This document shows positions 51,638-64,000 of a DNA stretch of 64,000 nucleotides, piece by piece (the first letter of the stretch is position 1; every line of letters starts with the position of its first letter). Under the pieces are notes generated by a model, which ran no database searches, was not told where the DNA came from, and was given only the letters and a program-made list of their open reading frames with translations. The position numbers and the translations under genes were made by a program. Where the stretch lies: NCBI RefSeq assembly GCF_011927635.1, contig NZ_JAATJB010000005.1:62001-126000 (forward strand). Reading direction: 5' to 3'. The DNA comes from Sphingomonas trueperi. GTDB taxonomy: Bacteria; Pseudomonadota; Alphaproteobacteria; Sphingomonadales; Sphingomonadaceae.

Positions 51638-52789
51638 ATGAAGCGTTTTCTGTTCGCCCTCGTGCTGGGCTGTACATTGCCGGACTACGTATTTGCCCAG
51701 AGGGTGGTCGATGTGCACCTTGTGGAAACGATTGACGTCGTCAGCGTGGCGCGCGGCGGTGATCGGGAACGGACCTATGTGCTCGACGATACCCACCTCA
51801 CCGCCGATGCCGATCTGGCGCGGCTGGTCGGCTGGCAGGGCGCTACCGCGCATGTCGATGTGATGAGCACGATGGGCGGGCGGCCCAACGGGGCGGCGGG
51901 CACGCTGCAGGGCGTCGACAGCATCGAGGTGGCGAGCCACCATGTCCGGCTGTTCGAAGCCTGGGTGGAGCAGCGCATCGGGCAGCACAGCACGGTGCGC
52001 GCGGGCGCCTATGATCTCAACAGCGAATTCTACGTCAATGGCGCGGCGGGGCTGCTGCTCTCGCCCTCGTTCGGCGCGGGATCCGAGCTCGCGGCGACGG
52101 GACCGAACGGCCCGTCGATCTTTCCGTCGACCGCGCTGACGGTGCGGGTGGAGCATCGCTTCGGCGACATCGCCTATGCCCGCGCGGCGGTGCTCAACGG
52201 TGCGGCGGGATGCCTGGGCGATCCCCACGGGCTCGACTTCAGCTTCCGCGACGGCCTGCTGCTGATCGGCGAGGCCGGAATCGAGCGGCCGGGCCTCAAG
52301 ATCGCCGGCGGCTATTGGCGCTACACCAAGCGGCATGACGACTATACCGAGGTCGACGCCGACGGCGTTCCCCTACAGCGGGTCGATCATGGCGGCTATG
52401 CGATCGCCGAACTGCAGCTGACCGGCGGGGAGGGCAAGCGATCGCTGACCGTCTTCGGCCGCGCGGGCATGTCCGGCGGTGCCGCGACGCCGTTCCAGGG
52501 CGGCTGGCAAGCGGGGTTCCTGGTCGAGCGGCTCATTGCCGGGCGCCCGGATTCGCAGGCCTCGTTCGGGATGAGCCGCGGCGTGACCACCCCGGGCTAC
52601 GGCGCGGTGCTGCTTGACGCGGGCGCGCGCCCGTCGCGTGCCGAGACCAGCTTCGAGCTGACCTATTCGGACCAGCTCGCCACATGGCTGACCGTCCAGC
52701 CCGACCTCCAGTTCATCGCCGATCGCGGCGGCGTGGAAAAGGCGCGCGGGGTGGTGGTGGGCACGCTGCGGCTGACGATCGCCTTCTGA
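51638..52789 (+). CDS. OprB-like carbohydrate-selective porin
   Basis: 383 residues. The ATG at 51638 is followed by a signal peptide (KRFLFALVLGCTLPDYVFAQ). The mature chain has features of OprB porins: RTYVLDDTHLTADADLARLV, FEAWVEQRIGQHSTVRAGAY, DLNSEFYVNGAAGLLLSPSF and a late YWRYTKRHDDYTEVD, with a C-terminal Phe (LRLTIAF). Such porins let sugars through the outer membrane. Divergent from the chemoreceptor; both could respond to sugars, but that is a guess. Confidence 0.85.
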   Translation: MKRFLFALVLGCTLPDYVFAQRVVDVHLVETIDVVSVARGGDRERTYVLDDTHLTADADLARLVGWQGATAHVDVMSTMGGRPNGAAGTLQGVDSIEVASHHVRLFEAWVEQRIGQHSTVRAGAYDLNSEFYVNGAAGLLLSPSFGAGSELAATGPNGPSIFPSTALTVRVEHRFGDIAYARAAVLNGAAGCLGDPHGLDFSFRDGLLLIGEAGIERPGLKIAGGYWRYTKRHDDYTEVDADGVPLQRVDHGGYAIAELQLTGGEGKRSLTVFGRAGMSGGAATPFQGGWQAGFLVERLIAGRPDSQASFGMSRGVTTPGYGAVLLDAGARPSRAETSFELTYSDQLATWLTVQPDLQFIADRGGVEKARGVVVGTLRLTIAF

Positions 52790-52816
52790 TCTGCCGGGCT
52801 GCGCGCCGCGCGTGTG

Positions 52817-54085
52817 TCAGGCGCGGGCCGGCGCTTGCCGGCGGCGGCGCAACAGGCCGCCGATGCCCGCGAAGCCGAGCAGCAGCATGCCCCAGCTGGC
52901 GGGCTCCGGCACCGTGCTGTCGGTGTCGAACCGGATCGGCGTCTGGGTCAGGTCGACCATGGTGGGCCCGGTCACCTCGAAGGTCAGCCCGGTCACGAAG
53001 GCGTTGGGATTGTCCGGATCCAGCCCGAGCGCCGGATCGATGCCGGCGATGCGAAAGCCCGACACGCCGCCGATCGCCGCGAAGTCGACGAGGAAGGGGG
53101 GGCCGCCCGCGCCCACCCCGGTAGCGAACGGAGTCGCCAGGTCGCTGAGCAGGTAGATGGTATAGCCATCGGGATCGCCGAGATCGGGGAACAGCGCGCT
53201 GAGGATGTCCGGGCTGCCCGCGCCGACCTCGAAATCATAGCCGGTCGCGACGATCGGATCGACGAAGACCCGCTGGTTCTGCTGGACCTGGAACTGGAAG
53301 CCGAAGCCGGGGCCGCCATTGCCGTTGGTGACGTTGCTGGGCAGCAGCGGCGTGGCGGGTGAGGTGCCGTCGGCGAGGACGGCGCCGTTGCGGATGGAGA
53401 ATTTGAACACGCCTGCCTCGCCGCCGGCCACGTTGGTGATGTTGGTGAAGTTGAGCGCGCCCCTGGACGAGAAGGAGCCGGGGAGCGAATAGAAATGGGC
53501 GCCGTCGCCGGCATCGAACCCGGCCTGCGCCGGTACGCCGCCCAGCCCGCCGATGCCGCCGCTGGCGTCGCCGGTCGTCCATTCGATGCGATCGTAGCGG
53601 AACTCGATGTCGAAGTCGCCGGAATTGGCCATTCCGGCCAGCGTCATCTGGAAATTGTTCAGCTTGCTGCCATTCTCTTCGAAATAGCCGACATTGTTCC
53701 ACGTGACCGTGAAGCTGTTGGCGGATTGGGAGCCGAGATAGACCGCCCCGCAGCCGCTGCAGCGCGTGTCCACGTCCGCCCAGAAGGGCGCGATCAGCGG
53801 CGCCGCCGCATGGCCGTCGAACGGCACCGGCGTGAAGCTGGAGATCCCCTGGCCGAAGCTGATATTGCCGTTGTTGTTGACGAAGAAGGATCGCCCCGAA
53901 TAGCCGAAGAAGTTGATCAGGAACGGGCTGTTCTGCACCGCGCTGAAATCGTCGTCATTGGGCTGCAGGACGAGATTGCCATAGCCTGCCGGGCCGCCCA
54001 TGCCCCCGCGCAGCGTTGCCGCCCCCGCCGATGTCGCCAGGACGAGCGCCAGTGCGCTCGCCACGGCCGTCGCCATGTCCCGCAT
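52817..54085 (-). CDS. PEP-CTERM secreted protein with NIDO-like domain
   Basis: 422 residues from an ATG at 54085 preceded by GAGAGG. After a signal peptide (MATAVASALALVLATSAGAA) comes a NIDO-type domain (FFVNNNGNISFGQGISSFTP, APLIAPFWADVDTR, VTWNNVGYFEENGSKLNNFQ). The C-terminus is a PEP-CTERM anchor of the sphingomonad type: VPEPASWGMLLLGFAGIGGL and a run of Arg. Exosortase would recognise PEP; no exosortase gene is in this window. Probably a surface or matrix protein. Confidence 0.9.
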   Translation of the reverse strand: MRDMATAVASALALVLATSAGAATLRGGMGGPAGYGNLVLQPNDDDFSAVQNSPFLINFFGYSGRSFFVNNNGNISFGQGISSFTPVPFDGHAAAPLIAPFWADVDTRCSGCGAVYLGSQSANSFTVTWNNVGYFEENGSKLNNFQMTLAGMANSGDFDIEFRYDRIEWTTGDASGGIGGLGGVPAQAGFDAGDGAHFYSLPGSFSSRGALNFTNITNVAGGEAGVFKFSIRNGAVLADGTSPATPLLPSNVTNGNGGPGFGFQFQVQQNQRVFVDPIVATGYDFEVGAGSPDILSALFPDLGDPDGYTIYLLSDLATPFATGVGAGGPPFLVDFAAIGGVSGFRIAGIDPALGLDPDNPNAFVTGLTFEVTGPTMVDLTQTPIRFDTDSTVPEPASWGMLLLGFAGIGGLLRRRRQAPARA

Positions 54086-54386
54086 GATCCTCTCCCACCC
54101 CGACTGTCCCGTATTGGGTAGCAAAGCGGGCGGGGGCTGTTGATCCCTCCCGCGGGACAATCGCCTCCGCCCCGGACAGGATCACCCTCGCGGTGCATGT
54201 CGCGCGGTTGGCTTGGGAAAAGCGGAGGGCAGGGGACGCGCGCGGGCGGTGCTGCGGCCAAGTTGATCGACTCCGAACCTTTTCGGCGGTCAGGGCACGG
54301 CAACGAAAAAGCCGCCGCCCGGCATCCCGGACAGCGACTCTTTCGTATCATGCTCGGTCAGGCTCGGCGCCCCCGAACGGGGCGGA
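54086..54386. other. Region downstream of rpoC, with hairpins
   Basis: About 300 bases between the PEP-CTERM gene and the rpoC stop. On the minus strand, just after rpoC, a hairpin CGCCCC / GGGGCG (54368-54384) appears. Further on, GCCG / CGGC around a five-base loop is followed by TTTTT (54306-54323), which could end the rpoBC transcript. The left end should carry the PEP-CTERM gene promoter. I see no gene here; notably rpsL-rpsG, which often follow rpoC in other bacteria, are absent. Confidence 0.4.
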
Positions 54387-58666
<4,280 letters not shown>

Positions 58667-58670
<4 letters not shown>

Positions 58671-58852
58671 TTCTCAGTCCCTTGCTGGGATGAATTTCTG
58701 CGGTTCAGCACGCGGGTCAGGCGCACGAGCAGCCAAGTGAAGAGCATCGTTCCGCCGATGGCGGCGCCGAACCAGCCCGGTTGATCCAGAGGATGCCGGG
58801 GCATCGTCAGGACAAACCAGAGGACCGGTACGGCGCCGAGCCATGGCGTCAT
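58667..58852 (-). CDS. Small membrane protein encoded between rpoB and rpoC
   Basis: 61 residues from the ATG at 58852, three bases after the rpoB stop, and ending in a four-base overlap with rpoC. There are two hydrophobic segments ([14 protein letters not shown] and [19 protein letters not shown]), then a basic-polar tail ([15 protein letters not shown]). The tight spacing at both ends suggests it is translated with rpoBC. I do not recognise the family. In most bacteria rpoB and rpoC have nothing between them, so this is unusual. Confidence 0.65.
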
Positions 58853-58855
58853 CGA

Positions 58856-63001
<4,146 letters not shown>

Positions 63002-63199
63002 AGGTGTGTGTTGCCTCGTCAGCCGTAAACTCGGTGCCCCTGTCCGGGAGCCAGGACGTGCAAAGCGACGCCGAAAGGCCGCGCGACCCCCATGCTCGGG
63101 ATTCGGCAGCTCTACAGGCGTCTGACAAGCCGTTCCGATCCATTCGTACGACACGCTGCGCGACGGCGCGTCATTTCCCGATCGGAGGGCCAGAGCGGG

Positions 63200-63228
63200 G
63201 ATATAGGGCGTGGGGAAGGGGATGTCAA
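63200..63228 (-). promoter_or_regulatory. Sigma-70-like promoter of rpoB-rpoC
   Basis: On the minus strand, TTGACA (63228-63223) is followed, after exactly 17 bases, by TATATC (63205-63200). The -35 box matches the consensus fully and the -10 box at four of six positions. The start point near 63193 would leave a leader of about 190 bases before rpoB. The rest of the 63002-63375 gap holds nothing else I recognise. Confidence 0.75.
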
Positions 63229-63375
63229 AGGGCGCGGGCGGTGCGCCGGAATAAGGTTCCAGGCCGCACCATTGGACACCGACGGTATACGCGATCGCAA
63301 CAATTTTGTCGCAGCGGCGCCGTGAAGCCTTAACAATCCATTGCCAACCGCCCTTCTGACCAAGGGAGGCAAAGA

Positions 63376-64000
63376 ATGCACTATAAGAAAACGGGTCTGA
63401 TCGCAGCGCTGCTCGCCACCGTGTCGGCGACGGCCGTGCACGCGCAGGAGGCTGTGCAGGACGAGGGGCTCGGGGGCGACATCATCGTCACCTCGCAGAA
63501 GTTCGAGCAGAAGCTGCGCGACGTGCCGATCACCATCACCGCGGTGACGCAGGAGCAGATGAAGCGCCTGGGCGTCGATGATCTCGACGAGCTCTCCAAC
63601 TATGTCCCGGGCCTCAACATCCAGGAGCAGAGCGCCAACAATCCCGGCATCGTGATCCGCGGCATCACCTCGGACAGCGGCTCGGCCCAGCAGGCGGCCC
63701 GCGTCACGCTCTATTATAACGGCGTCGACATCTCGCGCTCGCGCGGCGCCTATCAGGCGATCTACGATGTCGACCGGATCGAGGTCGTGAAGGGCCCGCA
63801 GGCGACGCTGTTCGGCACTGCCTCGACGATCGGCGCGGTGAGCATCATCTCCGCGCGGCCGAAGCCCGGCGTGTCCGGCGAGCTCACCGCCGGCTACGGC
63901 AACTACAATGCCTATCTGGTCGGCGGGCACCTCAACGTCGGCAACGACGTGATCGCGGCGCGCGTCGCGGGCGAGTTCAAGAAGCGCGACGGCTATGTCG
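63376..64000 (+). CDS. TonB-dependent receptor, N-terminal part (runs off window)
   Basis: 208 residues visible from the ATG at 63376 (GGAGG seven bases upstream). A signal peptide ends TAVHAQ. The plug includes [20 protein letters not shown] (TonB-box-like), [40 protein letters not shown] and [20 protein letters not shown]. The barrel lies beyond the window. Divergent from rpoB. Substrate unknown. Confidence 0.9.
   Translation, partial: MHYKKTGLIAALLATVSATAVHAQEAVQDEGLGGDIIVTSQKFEQKLRDVPITITAVTQEQMKRLGVDDLDELSNYVPGLNIQEQSANNPGIVIRGITSDSGSAQQAARVTLYYNGVDISRSRGAYQAIYDVDRIEVVKGPQATLFGTASTIGAVSIISARPKPGVSGELTAGYGNYNAYLVGGHLNVGNDVIAARVAGEFKKRDGYV

Overview
The window is GC-rich, densely packed DNA from an alphaproteobacterium, most probably a sphingomonad (Sphingomonas or a close relative). 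The reasons are several TonB-dependent receptors, a PEP-CTERM protein with the sphingomonad-type tail (PEPASW, then LLGFAGIG and an Arg run), many small lipoproteins and ATGA-overlapping operons. No 16S gene is present, so the genus is inferred.

Layout. 1-5.1 kb: the start of a membrane PAS sensor (minus strand, running off the left edge), an overlapping pair of amidohydrolase-superfamily genes, and a lipoprotein. 5.1-21.8 kb: a PhoX-type phosphatase, then an almost complete type II secretion system (T2SS) in several transcription units: gspG-H-I-C-D on minus, gspL-M-E-F on plus, gspN on minus, and an LpoA-like gene with gspJ-K on plus. An extra three-gene PilN/PilO/PilP-like module sits beside gspD. 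Prepilin peptidase (gspO) and a pilotin are not here. 21.8-26.6 kb: YbaK deacylase, a minimal subtilase, a DUF2147 protein, a FadL-type porin, and a TPR-protein arginine methyltransferase. 26.6-30.5 kb: tRNA-Pro(CGG) with its promoter, then pnuC, a nadR-type kinase and a TonB receptor that together look like a nicotinamide riboside salvage locus. 30.5-38.3 kb: a CsgG-like protein, lepA, a complex inverted repeat, a low-GC insert carrying a HEPN-domain protein, envelope proteins and an L,D-transpeptidase-like protein. 38.3-46.9 kb: a TonB receptor divergent from a two-domain aminotransferase-FAD oxidoreductase fusion that overlaps a glycosyltransferase, followed by modABC. 46.9-54.1 kb: single-domain response regulators, one cut by a full-length IS3-family element with a perfect target duplication, a chemoreceptor, an OprB-like porin and a PEP-CTERM protein. 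54.4-63.0 kb: rpoC, a small membrane protein gene and rpoB on the minus strand behind a clear sigma-70-like promoter. The window ends inside another TonB receptor.

The observations most worth following are the aminotransferase-oxidoreductase fusion with its glycosyltransferase (41.2-44.7 kb), the TPR-PRMT protein (25.2-26.6 kb), the second PilNOP-like module beside the T2SS with a PhoX phosphatase next to it (5.1-9.2 kb), the HEPN protein in low-GC DNA (34.8-36.0 kb), the cruciform-like inverted repeats (16.5 and 33.5 kb) and the small gene lodged between rpoB and rpoC. No CRISPR array, rRNA operon or prophage was seen. Domain calls were made by reading; none was checked against a database.
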